Assembly: GCA_029838195.1 (NCBI GenBank)
Contig: JALGVJ010000042.1
Span: forward strand, 1-64,000
Length of the DNA: 64,000 nucleotides
Reading direction: 5' to 3'
Source of the DNA: Promethearchaeota archaeon
GTDB taxonomy: Archaea; Asgardarchaeota; Lokiarchaeia; Sigyniarchaeales; SOKP01
Shown one piece after another: positions 46,609 through 55,345 of the stretch. The notes beneath the pieces are model-generated. The model was not told the DNA's origin. It did no database searches and worked only from the letters and a program-made list of their open reading frames with translations. The first letter of the stretch is position 1. Each line of letters opens with the position of its first letter. The translations under genes and the position numbers were made by a program.

Positions 46609-46777
46609 TTAACATTCTCACCTCATTTTTTCTTATTTTAAAATTTTTAATTAATATAATTTAAATAGTCAGAGCTAAATATTTAAACTTCATCATTCAG
46701 ATTGAAATATTTAAATTAAATGTTGCATAATTATTAATAAAAAATAGGATGATAGGTAAATTTAAATAAAATATGCC
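46609..46777. promoter_or_regulatory. divergent promoter region between methyltransferase and PadR genes
   Basis: A 169-base A/T-rich spacer with two copies of the palindromic AAATATTTAAA (near 46677 and 46706). One could be a TATA box for either gene and the pair could be a regulator site. The evidence is only sequence repetition. Confidence 0.35.
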
Positions 46778-47413
46778 ATGGTAAAAAAGAGATTTACACC
46801 GCTAAAGACATTTATTTTAGGCGTTTTTATAACTTATAATAAGGAAATGAGCGGTTATGAATTAATTAAAACTGCTGAAGAATGGCGTTATGATCATTTT
46901 ATCAATGCTACTAAAGCTTCTTTTTATTATACACTCAAAAAATTGCAAAAAGAAGGCTATATTAAAGAAAAAGAAATTAAAAAAGAGGGAAATCGTCCCG
47001 AACAGACAATTTATACATTAAATCCTAAAGGAAGAAAAGAATTCGAAAAACAAATGGAGTATTTTCTTAATAAAGTTGAAGAATTATATTTTGACCTCGA
47101 TGTAATTACCCCATTTATTCTTCTTTTCGGTTTTTCTAAAAGTAAGGAATATCTTATTAATGCTTTAAATAAACAAATCAAAACAAGGAAAAAGTATAAT
47201 CAACATATTAATGAGGGAAAAAGATATGTTCAATCCCATGAATTGTATGGTTTGAATCCATTTATGATATTACCCATTCAGCATTTTGAACTCCATAATA
47301 ATGCCGAAATACAATGGTTAATTCAATTTCGCGAATTAATAAAAAATATTGATTTTGAAGCAAACATTAAAAAAATAATGAAAAAAAAGTCTAAAGGTGT
47401 CATTATTTCTTAA
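46778..47413 (+). CDS. PadR-family transcriptional regulator
   Basis: A 211-residue regulator. The winged helix spans about 8-90 (LKTFILGVFITYNKEMSGYELIKTAEEW, then SFYYTLKKLQKEGYIKEKEI and wing TIYTLNPKGRKEF). The C-terminal 110 residues are helical, with a lysine-rich end. It is divergent from the ICMT-like gene; in this family regulation of the divergent neighbour is common. It is an intact gene inside a stretch with many broken genes. Confidence 0.85.
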   Translation: MVKKRFTPLKTFILGVFITYNKEMSGYELIKTAEEWRYDHFINATKASFYYTLKKLQKEGYIKEKEIKKEGNRPEQTIYTLNPKGRKEFEKQMEYFLNKVEELYFDLDVITPFILLFGFSKSKEYLINALNKQIKTRKKYNQHINEGKRYVQSHELYGLNPFMILPIQHFELHNNAEIQWLIQFRELIKNIDFEANIKKIMKKKSKGVIIS

Positions 47414-47500
47414 TAACAAGGCAATTTAATTTTCAAAAAGATAACCACTTCAATATTTAAATATTATAATAATAAAAAATATCTTTTAAAGAATCCATAA

Positions 47501-47745
47501 AAAAAACCGAAAAATTATTTTGTATGTGGTGGAAAAATAATATTTCATTCTAATAAAGAGCATTATAAATGCCAAAAATGTAATACTATTATTTCCTCGG
47601 AAATATTTAGAAAACCTCTTAACTCTAAAAAAAATGCGAAATAGAACTTTCCGCTTCTAAAACTTTTGTTTGCAATGCTTGGAGCAACTTATTTATTTTA
47701 TCTTTTAATGAGAATCTTTATTTTTTAAAAAATGAGATCTCATAA
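47501..47745 (+). pseudogene. decayed zinc-ribbon protein remnant with frameshift
   Basis: The plus strand reads NYFVCGGKIIFHSNKEHYKC and CQKCNTIISSEIF, then a TAG at 47642-47644. Shifting by one base in the A-run just before it continues as CEIELSASKTFVCNAWSNLF to a stop at 47743-47745. Pairs of CxxG/CxxC-like sites suggest a former multi-zinc-ribbon protein. No start codon is present, so it is a remnant. Confidence 0.45.
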
Positions 47746-47843
47746 AGTAGATCATTATTAATTCATTTAAATTTAATTAATGAATCATCTTTAATTGAAT
47801 TAATCATGTTATTTATTTAAATTAAACGAGGAGATTTATTAAA

Positions 47844-48515
47844 ATGAGCTATGTTTTAGATACTATTATCGCGATTTCTAGCGGTTGTGTCAGTAATTTA
47901 GGGGTTCTTTTTCAAAAAAAAGTAATTAATGATTATAAAAACAATCCGGAATTTCTAAAAAATTTAATAAAAAGTCCAATTTAGATATTTGGACTCATAT
48001 TGCAGCTTATCATAGGAGGAGTAATTTTGTATATGATTGCTCAAGTATTTTTAAGCCCCACTCCCGTTCCGGGTTTAATGAGCGCCGGATTAATTGTTTT
48101 AGTGTTAGGATCAATAAAAATCATTAAGGAAAAATTTCGAATAATAGAATTATTAGGTAGCATTCTCATGGGGATCGGTATATTAATGCTTAATTTAAGT
48201 AGACTATCCATTGACATGTCAGCGTACAACATTTTAGAGCTTGATTTTGTAATCAGAATAACGATTTTTACACTTTTAATATTTATCATCATATTCTCGA
48301 TTCAATATATATCAAAGTATTATATAAAAGGGAGAGGAGTCTGTTTTCCCATAAAATCCGGATTTAGCTACTCCTTAGGTTCTATTTGGATTGGACCTAT
48401 CATTACTTTTATAACTATTTATGATGCATTAAATAATTTCGTAAAATTGCACTGCGTTTTAATTTCCGTGGAGGCATGTTTATATTTTCTAATAAATTTA
48501 AAGATTGCCCGTTGA
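47844..48515 (+). pseudogene. NIPA/EamA-like membrane transporter gene with in-frame TAG
   Basis: From ATG 47844, preceded by an excellent GAGGAGAT at 47829-47836, the frame reads MSYVLDTIIAISSGCVSNLG and FQKKVINDYKNNPEFLKNLI, then TAG at 47982-47984, and continues in the same frame with IFGLILQLIIGGVILYMIAQ through five or six more membrane helices to a stop at 48515. The layout matches NIPA/DMT-type proteins, where this TAG position is usually Trp (TGG to TAG). The product (223 codons) is shorter than NIPA proteins (about 300). Either a pseudogene with a fresh nonsense mutation or a gene read through amber. Confidence 0.65.
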
Positions 48516-48542
48516 AATTCCTTAAACGTGCTAAAAAAAGTA

Positions 48543-48644
48543 TCATGGGTGACTTTTTTGCGTAAAAACTTCCAAAACCACTCCATTTAAAGTTTTAGCG
48601 TAATGCGCACGAGCATTATCCAAATCAGTTCTGGTACTTATTAA
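48543..48644 (-). pseudogene. short coding remnant
   Basis: The minus strand reads STRTDLDNARAHYAKTLNGV then VLEVFTQKSHP and a TGA at 48545-48543, with a stop close upstream and no start codon. The composition is clearly protein-like, so this is probably the end of a lost gene. The family is not identified. Confidence 0.3.
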
Positions 48645-48760
48645 TCAAAAATATTCATTTAACGAATCAAAAAAAAAGTCATAAAAAAATTAAACTTCAT
48701 TTATGATTTGTAAAAGCTATAAAGCATTTGGAGGAGATAATTCAAATACTACAAAATATG

Positions 48761-49120
48761 TTAATTTCCCTCTAAAATCATTAAAATATTTTCTTTAATT
48801 TCTTCTATATTTTGTATTTTCAAGGATTTTTTTGAGTTTGAAAGGTCTGATCTCATGGGTTTATTATAAGGTCTATTGTTTTTTTGGAGTAATTCCGTGA
48901 TAATGAAAAAATTTAGGAGGTCCTGATTTGAAATTTCTCCGGATTGTTTTTTCTTTCCTAAAAGTTTTAAATTCTTGCCTTGATTCCCCCGTTTTTTTAA
49001 TCTTAAGAACAAATATAATCCTAAACCGAGAACTATAATAATTAATGTTCCTACAGGATTTTCCTGATAATAAATGAAAAGTGCAATGAAGAGCATTACA
49101 TAACAAAAGAATTTATCCAT
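48761..49120 (-). CDS. small membrane-anchored hypothetical protein
   Basis: A 119-residue protein with two closely spaced N-terminal hydrophobic helices (about 3-17 and 22-40), followed by a basic, soluble tail of about 75 residues with helical parts (NQDLLNFFIITELLQ; IEEIKENILMILEG). Family not recognised. It points away from the TFB gene at 49527. Confidence 0.5.
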   Translation of the reverse strand: MDKFFCYVMLFIALFIYYQENPVGTLIIIVLGLGLYLFLRLKKRGNQGKNLKLLGKKKQSGEISNQDLLNFFIITELLQKNNRPYNKPMRSDLSNSKKSLKIQNIEEIKENILMILEGN

Positions 49121-49526
49121 TTCTTAGATTTCACCTTTTTTAAAATTTTATTGAGTAAAGGTAAAAAGCCAAATATATTCTTTTTGTATTAGTAGATGTT
49201 TGTTTGATTTTTATTTTTAGAAGCATGTTTAAAATGAACTTTAAAATTCTTTCCATGATAAAAAATAGTTTTAAATATATTTAATAAAAAAACAAAAAAT
49301 TCACGATAAATCAAAAAATTCACGGATAGTACTTTTTTAAATAGCATCCATGATTTTCATGATCGTTAAATCGTTTTCACGATTTAGGAAATGAAAGGGA
49401 TATTGTTAAAAGATAGATTTAAATTCCGAGATCATTATCTCGAAATCCGATTAAAATCAGGTTTATCATGTACTCATCCATTTAGAAACAATTCAAGATA
49501 ATTTTTAGTTAAAATGGTGGAAAAAA
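49121..49526. promoter_or_regulatory. long TFB upstream region with inverted and repeated motifs
   Basis: This 406-base spacer holds several copies of a TTCACG(A) motif at about 49300, 49318 and 49376. It also holds a perfect inverted repeat TAAATCG-TTTTCA-CGATTTA at 49367-49386 and another, CGAGAT-CATT-ATCTCG, at 49427-49442. Such clustering before a general transcription factor gene suggests operator sites. No ORF is present. Confidence 0.4.
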
Positions 49527-50492
49527 ATGATGGTTAAAAATAATAAAAAAATTATGAATTTCATGATCGATTCTCATTTAGAATGTGATCAATGCGGTTC
49601 TAAGAACATAATTGAAACTGAAGAAGGCTATGCATGTCGTGACTGTGGAATCGTGTTAGCGCTCCAACGAATAAAAAACTATTTACCATTTGATGAGAAA
49701 CAGCTTCAAAATGCACCTCCAGGCTCAACTCAAATAGGCTTCAAACAAGAGCGCATGCAGTCTCCTCGAGTGCTACAATTCAATCGAATGGTAAAATTAA
49801 ATGCAATAAAAAGAAGTGAGGAGAGAGCAATGAAAATTGCTGAAAAAGAAATCAGCCGGATTCTCGAAGCCTTACAAATCAATTTTGATGAGAGGGAAAA
49901 AAGAAATATCCTTGAACACGTGATGAGAATAAGACAAAATATAAAAAAAGGTACTAAATATCGTAATTTGGAGAAACTGGTTCCCATTATTTTACACGTG
50001 TATTGCAAACTTCATAATATTTCTATTAATAGTAAAGAGTTATTAGAAATCTCGAACATCACTAAAAATGAATTTACTTCTTTTTTAAGACAAATTCATT
50101 ATTATTTTCCAAGATATCAATCAAGAAATCGCCAAAAATATATTGCTCAAAAGATCTTAGAAGTCACCGAACATTTCAAGTTGGGAATGAATTTTTATCA
50201 TCAAGCTATGAGGTTAATGAAGGTACTATGGAATTCAATTCAATTTACTAAAGATGATGTGATTGCAGGTATTGTTTGCTCAATTACAGTTCTTTGTAAT
50301 TATAGAGATTGCGTGAAAGTAAAATATATCTGTGATAAATTAAATATTCGCATGAGTACCATTCAAGCCCAAATTAAGAGGAACATCTTTGAAAAAATGA
50401 AAATCGACGGATTTACATCCCTCATCCAATCTGCAGATCTCTTAAAAAATGTAATGAATGAAGCAGGGTACTTAAACGTTCATAAAAAATAA
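49527..50492 (+). CDS. tfb: transcription initiation factor TFB
   Basis: A 321-residue TFB. The zinc ribbon is complete (CDQCG near residue 20 and CRDCG near 38). A B-reader/linker region follows, then two cyclin folds: about 105-205 (RAMKIAEKEISRILEAL to NEFTSFLRQIHYYF) and 215-310 (YIAQKILEVTEHFKLG, DVIAGIVCSITVLCNY, STIQAQIKRNIFEKM). It binds TBP-DNA and recruits RNA polymerase. Two adjacent ATGs (49527, 49530) are possible starts, with GGTGG upstream. It is closer to canonical TFB than the paralogue at 1488, mainly because all four zinc cysteines are kept. Confidence 0.85.
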   Translation: MMVKNNKKIMNFMIDSHLECDQCGSKNIIETEEGYACRDCGIVLALQRIKNYLPFDEKQLQNAPPGSTQIGFKQERMQSPRVLQFNRMVKLNAIKRSEERAMKIAEKEISRILEALQINFDEREKRNILEHVMRIRQNIKKGTKYRNLEKLVPIILHVYCKLHNISINSKELLEISNITKNEFTSFLRQIHYYFPRYQSRNRQKYIAQKILEVTEHFKLGMNFYHQAMRLMKVLWNSIQFTKDDVIAGIVCSITVLCNYRDCVKVKYICDKLNIRMSTIQAQIKRNIFEKMKIDGFTSLIQSADLLKNVMNEAGYLNVHKK

Positions 50493-50575
50493 ATTAATGA
50501 TTTTTTCATTTATAAATTAAAAATATTTTAATGTTTAATTGAAAAAAAAAACCAAAATCATCAAAATATCTTTTT

Positions 50576-50782
50576 TTACTGGTTAATTTCAAAATTGGTA
50601 AAATTAGAAGGATGATTATAATTATTTTTAATTTTTAATTTTTGTCTTTTCTTTTGAAACTCCGGGCAAATTTGACATGTTTGGACTTTACAAAATAGAG
50701 GGTTTTTTGGTAATATACAACTATCGTGAAAAGGACAATTTAATATTATATTTTCTATTTCCTTGTTCTCTATATTGCTCAT
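50576..50782 (-). CDS. small cysteine-rich protein
   Basis: About 68 residues from ATG 50782 (the frame opens five codons earlier). It has CPFHDSC, then C-x4-C-x2-C, six cysteines and one His in a 35-residue core, followed by a basic tail. The spacing suggests one or two metal sites. Family not recognised. It is convergent with the TFB gene, 80 bases from its end. Confidence 0.5.
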   Translation of the reverse strand: MSNIENKEIENIILNCPFHDSCILPKNPLFCKVQTCQICPEFQKKRQKLKIKNNYNHPSNFTNFEINQ

Positions 50783-50797
50783 GATTACGCTTACCAT

Positions 50798-51298
50798 TTT
50801 TGATTCAAGGTTTTATCTATTTCTTTAAGTGATTGCGCGATAAAAAAGTGAAGAATCTTTATTTTTACATTCATTTTTCGCTCTTAAAATGAATTTAACA
50901 ATGATTAAATAATATTTTCATTTAGAATTACGATCATATTGTTTCAATTCTTTATTAAGAGCACAACTCTGAAGATTTATCGTTATTTCAAAATTAAAAA
51001 AGAATATAGAATATCTTTAAAATAAATTCTTGTTCTTTAAATTTTAAATATCCAATGTTTCTATTAATATGATTCCAATAAGAGGAAGTCCAATGAATAC
51101 CATCAAAATTCATGAATTCTCGTGAATTATTAACGCCCAAATTAAAGATTTGTTCATTCATGAAAGAAATTACCTTTCTTTTTATTTAAAGAAAAAATCC
51201 TCTTCTCTTTCTATTCTTAATTTTTTCTTTAAATAGAATGGAGGGATCTAATCTTCAAGAAAAAATTAATTAAAAATACATCAAATAGAGAAATTTAA
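50798..51298. other. intergenic region
   Basis: A/T-rich and divergent between the cysteine-rich protein and the GNAT-like gene. A short imperfect palindrome (ATTCATGAATTCTCGTGAAT, near 51109) is the only structure noticed. No ORF or RNA supported. Confidence 0.45.
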
Positions 51299-52516
51299 AT
51301 GACAATAGAAACCCCCATCGAAATTCCTCTCAATGATTTATACTTCAATTATATTGATACTCTTTCGAATAAGTTTCATTACATCACTCCTGATTTAGAG
51401 GAGGGAATGTCGCTCCCTTTTGAACTAATTAAGCAAGGAGGGAAGCAAAAAATTAATCCCGTGATACAAGCTGCTCGACCAGAACATGCACGGGAAATTG
51501 TAAAAATTTATAAAGAGATTTACCACGGAACTTATCCTTATAAAGAAATGGAGGATGAATTAGAAGTAAAACACATGATAGAACAAAATGACCATTCTTT
51601 TCTCATATTTAAAGATAATAAAGGTACTATAATGGGATGCTTCACGTTTGTTTTTAATTTTGAGGAGAAACGAGCTTATTTACGGGGCTATAATGTAAGG
51701 CCAAAATATCAAAAATATTTTGATGTCATAAAGGGATTTCTAGGGTCTTTAATTGGCATACTGTATTTGTATCGAAATAAGATTCTTGTTTGGTATGCTG
51801 AGAATCGCACGGCTCATGCTGCGTCTCAATATTTTTGTCAAGTTGCGGGAGTGAAAAACGTGGCGTTTCTTCCTAATAAAGATATTTTCTTTCGAAAAAT
51901 AGAGTCTGACATGTTGCATGTGGGATATAATAAAGACGCATTAACAACCTTTAGATCAAGGGAAATTCCTCAAATTATTCCAAGTATTATTAATTGTTAC
52001 GCCTTTTCTAATAAAAGATATTCATTAGGGAAAGCCGATATTGTCAATCCTAAACTCATTCTTAAAGATCAAGTGATGTGGGAGCTTAAAAGCAAGATCA
52101 ATGTAAGAATTAAAAAGAAAAAGTTTAATTATCAGATAATTAAATTTACCCTCTCAAATACGGATAGTTATTTAAAATGTTTATATACACCCATGGTTAA
52201 AAATATTGAAAAAATAGAATATAACATCGATAAATTGGAAGAATTACATGTATTTCTAACTGAATTAAATAAATTTTGTCGCTTAAAAAATATCCGTTAT
52301 GCTGAATGCTTGGTTTCTGCTCACGAACCTTCTCACCAACAAATTTTTTTAAAAGCAGGTTTTCAACCTCGCGGGTATATTCCTAGCTGGAAATATAATA
52401 GTGTAGAGAAAAAATTCACGGATCATGTCATGTTTAATTGGTTTGTGCCACCCTTGAGTAAAAATATCCAACTTATTGAGGAGGGATGGGAATTATTGAA
52501 ATATTTAAATTTATAA
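51299..52516 (+). CDS. GNAT-fold acetyltransferase-like protein, probably two domains
   Basis: A 405-residue soluble protein. Residues 55-210 look like a GNAT domain: IQAARPEHAREIVKIYKEIY, then SFLIFKDNKGTIMGCFTFVF, AYLRGYNVRPKYQ and a helix ending HAASQYFCQVAGVKNVAFLP. Residues 300-385 look like the end of a second GNAT fold: LHVFLTELNKFCRLKNIRYAECLV and HQQIFLKAGFQPRGYIPSW. The acetyl-CoA loop R/Q-x-x-G-x-G/A is not canonical in either half, so activity is uncertain. Monocistronic. Substrate unknown. Confidence 0.65.
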   Translation: MTIETPIEIPLNDLYFNYIDTLSNKFHYITPDLEEGMSLPFELIKQGGKQKINPVIQAARPEHAREIVKIYKEIYHGTYPYKEMEDELEVKHMIEQNDHSFLIFKDNKGTIMGCFTFVFNFEEKRAYLRGYNVRPKYQKYFDVIKGFLGSLIGILYLYRNKILVWYAENRTAHAASQYFCQVAGVKNVAFLPNKDIFFRKIESDMLHVGYNKDALTTFRSREIPQIIPSIINCYAFSNKRYSLGKADIVNPKLILKDQVMWELKSKINVRIKKKKFNYQIIKFTLSNTDSYLKCLYTPMVKNIEKIEYNIDKLEELHVFLTELNKFCRLKNIRYAECLVSAHEPSHQQIFLKAGFQPRGYIPSWKYNSVEKKFTDHVMFNWFVPPLSKNIQLIEEGWELLKYLNL

Positions 52517-52611
52517 ATGATTTTTCAAGTAAATCTTTTTAAATTGTATTGGTTATTCTCTTAGTCCTTGATTTTTTACTCTTAATTCTTTTGTTCTCGT
52601 TTAGATTAGTT

Positions 52612-52865
52612 TTATTCCAGAGAATTTTTTTGATAATCTCTAAATTCATTCTTATAAATATCGGAACCACCTCTTAAATTGGTTTTATTAAATTTACCAT
52701 GAATTACTTGTAATTTATCAATAAAAAGGGCAATATTTTCAGGGAAAAAGTAATGCGCCGAATAAATGAAATGATGAAATTCATTCGTATTGCTTTTTCT
52801 ACAACTTGTTAAAGGGGAACTTTTTAATAAGAAGAAAAAAATCGATATCCTTCCATTTAATCCCT
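52612..52865 (-). pseudogene. possible gene remnant upstream of a surface-protein gene
   Basis: The minus strand is open for about 84 codons and its C-terminal 60 codons look coding: NTNEFHHFIYSAHYFFPENI, then ALFIDKLQVIHGKFNKTNL and GGSDIYKNEFRDYQKNSLE before TAA. No start codon is available upstream of this part. It lies entirely before the chosen start of the plus-strand gene. A truncated gene end is the best reading. Confidence 0.3.
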
Positions 52866-52942
52866 ACATGTTTTTTCTTTATATAGTTCTAAATTATTTA
52901 AATGATAGAATTAGAAAATCAATTAACTTTATTAATGCTCTC

Positions 52943-53986
52943 ATGACCAAGTTTCCCATAAAATTATTTAGCAGCTTTTTTTTAATTTCAATCTTATTTC
53001 TATTTAATATTTTTCCTTCCGTACGAGCGAATTCTAATTATCTCATTAATGACGTGTTCACATTTCAAGAACCTTATCATGAATTAATTCATGGTCTCTC
53101 TTTAAATAAAGGAAAAGAATATAACATCCATTTTGAAATTGTAAGTCCCCATAATTGCACCATGGCGATAAATCTTGCTGATCCTCAAGGTTCCATTTAC
53201 GAGCTTTTTAGAATTAGTTTGAATTTTCCAAACGGTTTCGGATTTTCGAAAGATTTCTCTCATGTAGCTGCGATGACCGGATTACATTATTTAATTGTAA
53301 AAGTTTGGACAGAAGAAAACATTAATATTCATTTATCCGTTGAAGATCGGGGGGATTTTAAATTCGAGAGCGAATTCACGAATAAAACCGTAGAAACAAC
53401 AATCGAAAAGGTTCATGATGGATATTCACGCCAATTCACCCGTGATTTCAAAAAGAATTATTTATACGAATTTATCTTTAAAAGGGTTTCGCCCATTCGA
53501 GGAGATTTTAATATCTTTGCTACAATTGAATTTTGGATTCAAACATCTCCTCCAAACCAAACTCGGTTTGTTCTATTGGCAAATGAAACTCTGCCGGATG
53601 TAATGCAGTTAATTTCCACCCAATTTGGTACTGCCATCAACGATACATATACTTGTAATTATACCATTCATTCGAATATTGAACCTTTTAATTTAGTTCA
53701 CGGAATCGTGGAAAAATATTTAATCTCAGAAAATGCCGGGAGTGAGTCATCTCTAAAGAACGAAACGGAAGATTCTATTCCGGAAGAAAATGATTCTTCG
53801 AGTAATTCATCCTCTACCAATGAAACGGAACCTTCAACTAATTATTCCGCGAGATTGGGAGATAATTCATCCATTTTTGTTTCTCAGCAACAATTTCTTG
53901 GAACCCTTACTGTTGCGGGAGGAGGAACCTTGATCATCATGGTAATTTTTTATTCATATAAAAAAAAGAACAAGATTACCATTTAA
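52943..53986 (+). CDS. secreted, C-terminally anchored surface protein
   Basis: A 347-residue protein from ATG 52943, chosen because it gives a clean signal peptide (MTKFPIKLFSSFFLISILFL, cleavage likely after VRA). The frame is open further to a TTG at 52790. The body is beta-rich (about 35-250) with N-x-S/T sequons. A Ser/Asn/Glu-rich stalk follows (about 262-310), then one membrane helix near 318-340 and a KKKNK cytoplasmic end. It resembles cell-surface adhesion or binding proteins by layout; no named domain is recognised. Confidence 0.7.
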   Translation: MTKFPIKLFSSFFLISILFLFNIFPSVRANSNYLINDVFTFQEPYHELIHGLSLNKGKEYNIHFEIVSPHNCTMAINLADPQGSIYELFRISLNFPNGFGFSKDFSHVAAMTGLHYLIVKVWTEENINIHLSVEDRGDFKFESEFTNKTVETTIEKVHDGYSRQFTRDFKKNYLYEFIFKRVSPIRGDFNIFATIEFWIQTSPPNQTRFVLLANETLPDVMQLISTQFGTAINDTYTCNYTIHSNIEPFNLVHGIVEKYLISENAGSESSLKNETEDSIPEENDSSSNSSSTNETEPSTNYSARLGDNSSIFVSQQQFLGTLTVAGGGTLIIMVIFYSYKKKNKITI

Positions 53987-54348
53987 AATCGTTTTTTTTA
54001 ACAAAATTCACTCGCATTCTTAAAAAATTTGAAATCGGATTTCCGTGTAAAACGTTTTAATTAAAAGTTTTTGTTTAAATAGTTTAATACCGAAGAAATT
54101 TTAAACATTTAAAATGTTTAGCCGCATGAAGAAAAAGAGATTGAATGAGAGTTCTTTTTTGAGCAGCTTGAATATCTCCGAATTATCTTGGCTTTCTCTT
54201 TTTAAGAATGATGAGTTAATTTTTAAAATCTTAACAGAGAAAAAGAAAAAACAAGGTTTAACAACTGAAATAGTTGGTTAAAAAATGAAAATAGCTTGTT
54301 GTAATTACAATTTAAAAAACCCAATTAATTGAATCACTAATATTGACC
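53987..54348. other. intergenic with a weak small ORF
   Basis: It contains a 55-codon plus-strand ORF at 54114-54281 (MFSRMKKKRLNESSFLSSLN, later DELIFKILTEKKKKQG). It lacks a clear ribosome site. It may be a small protein or chance. Nothing else is recognised. Confidence 0.3.
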
Positions 54349-55077
54349 ATGATTGTAATCGAATGTCAAAAAGAGGTTTCAAGTAGCCAAAAAAATAAAG
54401 CAGAGCGAATAAAAATGCTTTTTATCAAAATCATCAAGGATTTCACGAGAGAATTTCCCGTTGATCTTCGAAAGAAAATTTTGCTTTATTCTTTGTATAA
54501 AGAAATTAAACCGCAGATAAAACATCATTTTACAGCCGGAAAACGCTTTTATAATTTAATTCTTGTATATATTTTAATGCTTTTGAAAAAACAACTTCAA
54601 TGTTATGTAAATGATACGGATTGCGAAGAAGAAATTGTACTTGATTGGTTCATTTTACATGAAAATTATTATAAATTTTTTACTCAGCATTTTAAAAGAA
54701 CCTTAAAAGGAAATTACAGGGATTATGTATTAGAAATTGCAAGAAATAATTCATTCAAGAATTTCAGTAGAACAATTAAACTTTTTAACAGCCCCTTACC
54801 ATTGGATAGATGCAAATTAAAATTAAAAACTCTTAAAGAGATCTTGCCTACAACGATATATCTAAAAACTGCGGAAATCCTAACCGATTTAGAATCTAAA
54901 GGATATTCATTTAGAGGGAAAAATGTATATAGTATATTAGCTGTTACACTATATTTCGTGGCACGTAAAAATAATATGTATATTAGTGAAGCAAAAGCTT
55001 GCAACCTCTTTTCCATTTCATCTAATACGTTCAAAAGACGAAAAAATGAAATAAAACAATATGTATTGCAAATGTAA
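54349..55077 (+). CDS. TFB-like cyclin-fold protein without zinc ribbon
   Basis: A 242-residue protein from ATG 54349 (the frame opens at TTG 54343). The C-terminal 90 residues match the second cyclin fold and helix-turn-helix of TFB: YLKTAEILTDLESKGYSFRG, then NVYSILAVTLYFVARKNNMY and SISSNTFKRRKNEI. The N-terminal half is helical and could be a degenerate first cyclin repeat. No CxxC zinc ribbon or B-reader is present, so it probably cannot recruit polymerase as TFB does. A role as a competitor or specialised DNA-binding factor is inference. Confidence 0.55.
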   Translation: MIVIECQKEVSSSQKNKAERIKMLFIKIIKDFTREFPVDLRKKILLYSLYKEIKPQIKHHFTAGKRFYNLILVYILMLLKKQLQCYVNDTDCEEEIVLDWFILHENYYKFFTQHFKRTLKGNYRDYVLEIARNNSFKNFSRTIKLFNSPLPLDRCKLKLKTLKEILPTTIYLKTAEILTDLESKGYSFRGKNVYSILAVTLYFVARKNNMYISEAKACNLFSISSNTFKRRKNEIKQYVLQM

Positions 55078-55273
55078 TGAAAATGCTCAATTCTAATATT
55101 TTTATCCTATATTTTTTTAATTAATCTCAAGTTCTGAAAAGATTATTATTTTGTCGAACTTATTGATTTTCCAATAATCTCTTTACTTGAATTATAAATA
55201 ATAAATAACTAATTTTTGTCGTTTAATTATTAAAAAACAAACATTTAAATTAGTAAATTTCTGATTATAAATT

Positions 55274-55293
55274 AGGGGTTGTAAATCTCCCCT
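55274..55293. promoter_or_regulatory. inverted repeat at the small heat-shock gene promoter
   Basis: AGGGG-10 bases-CCCCT lies about 25 bases downstream of a TATA-like ATTTAAAT (55242-55249) and about 55 bases before the start codon, roughly at the expected transcription start. This is a fitting place for a heat-shock repressor site. The arms are only 5 bp. Confidence 0.35.
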
Positions 55294-55345
55294 TTACTAT
55301 CCAATAAATTAAAATAGTATTTAAAAAGGAGGTAGAAAGTAATAA

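Noticed and set aside
52790..52942. N-terminal extension of the surface-protein gene from TTG 52790
   Set aside because: Starting at ATG 52943 gives a standard signal peptide; the extension would bury it behind 51 residues and overlaps a minus-strand coding-like stretch.
54114..54281. 55-codon plus-strand ORF before the zinc-ribbon-less TFB-like gene
   Set aside because: No ribosome site, no recognisable pattern; kept only as a note in the intergenic entry.
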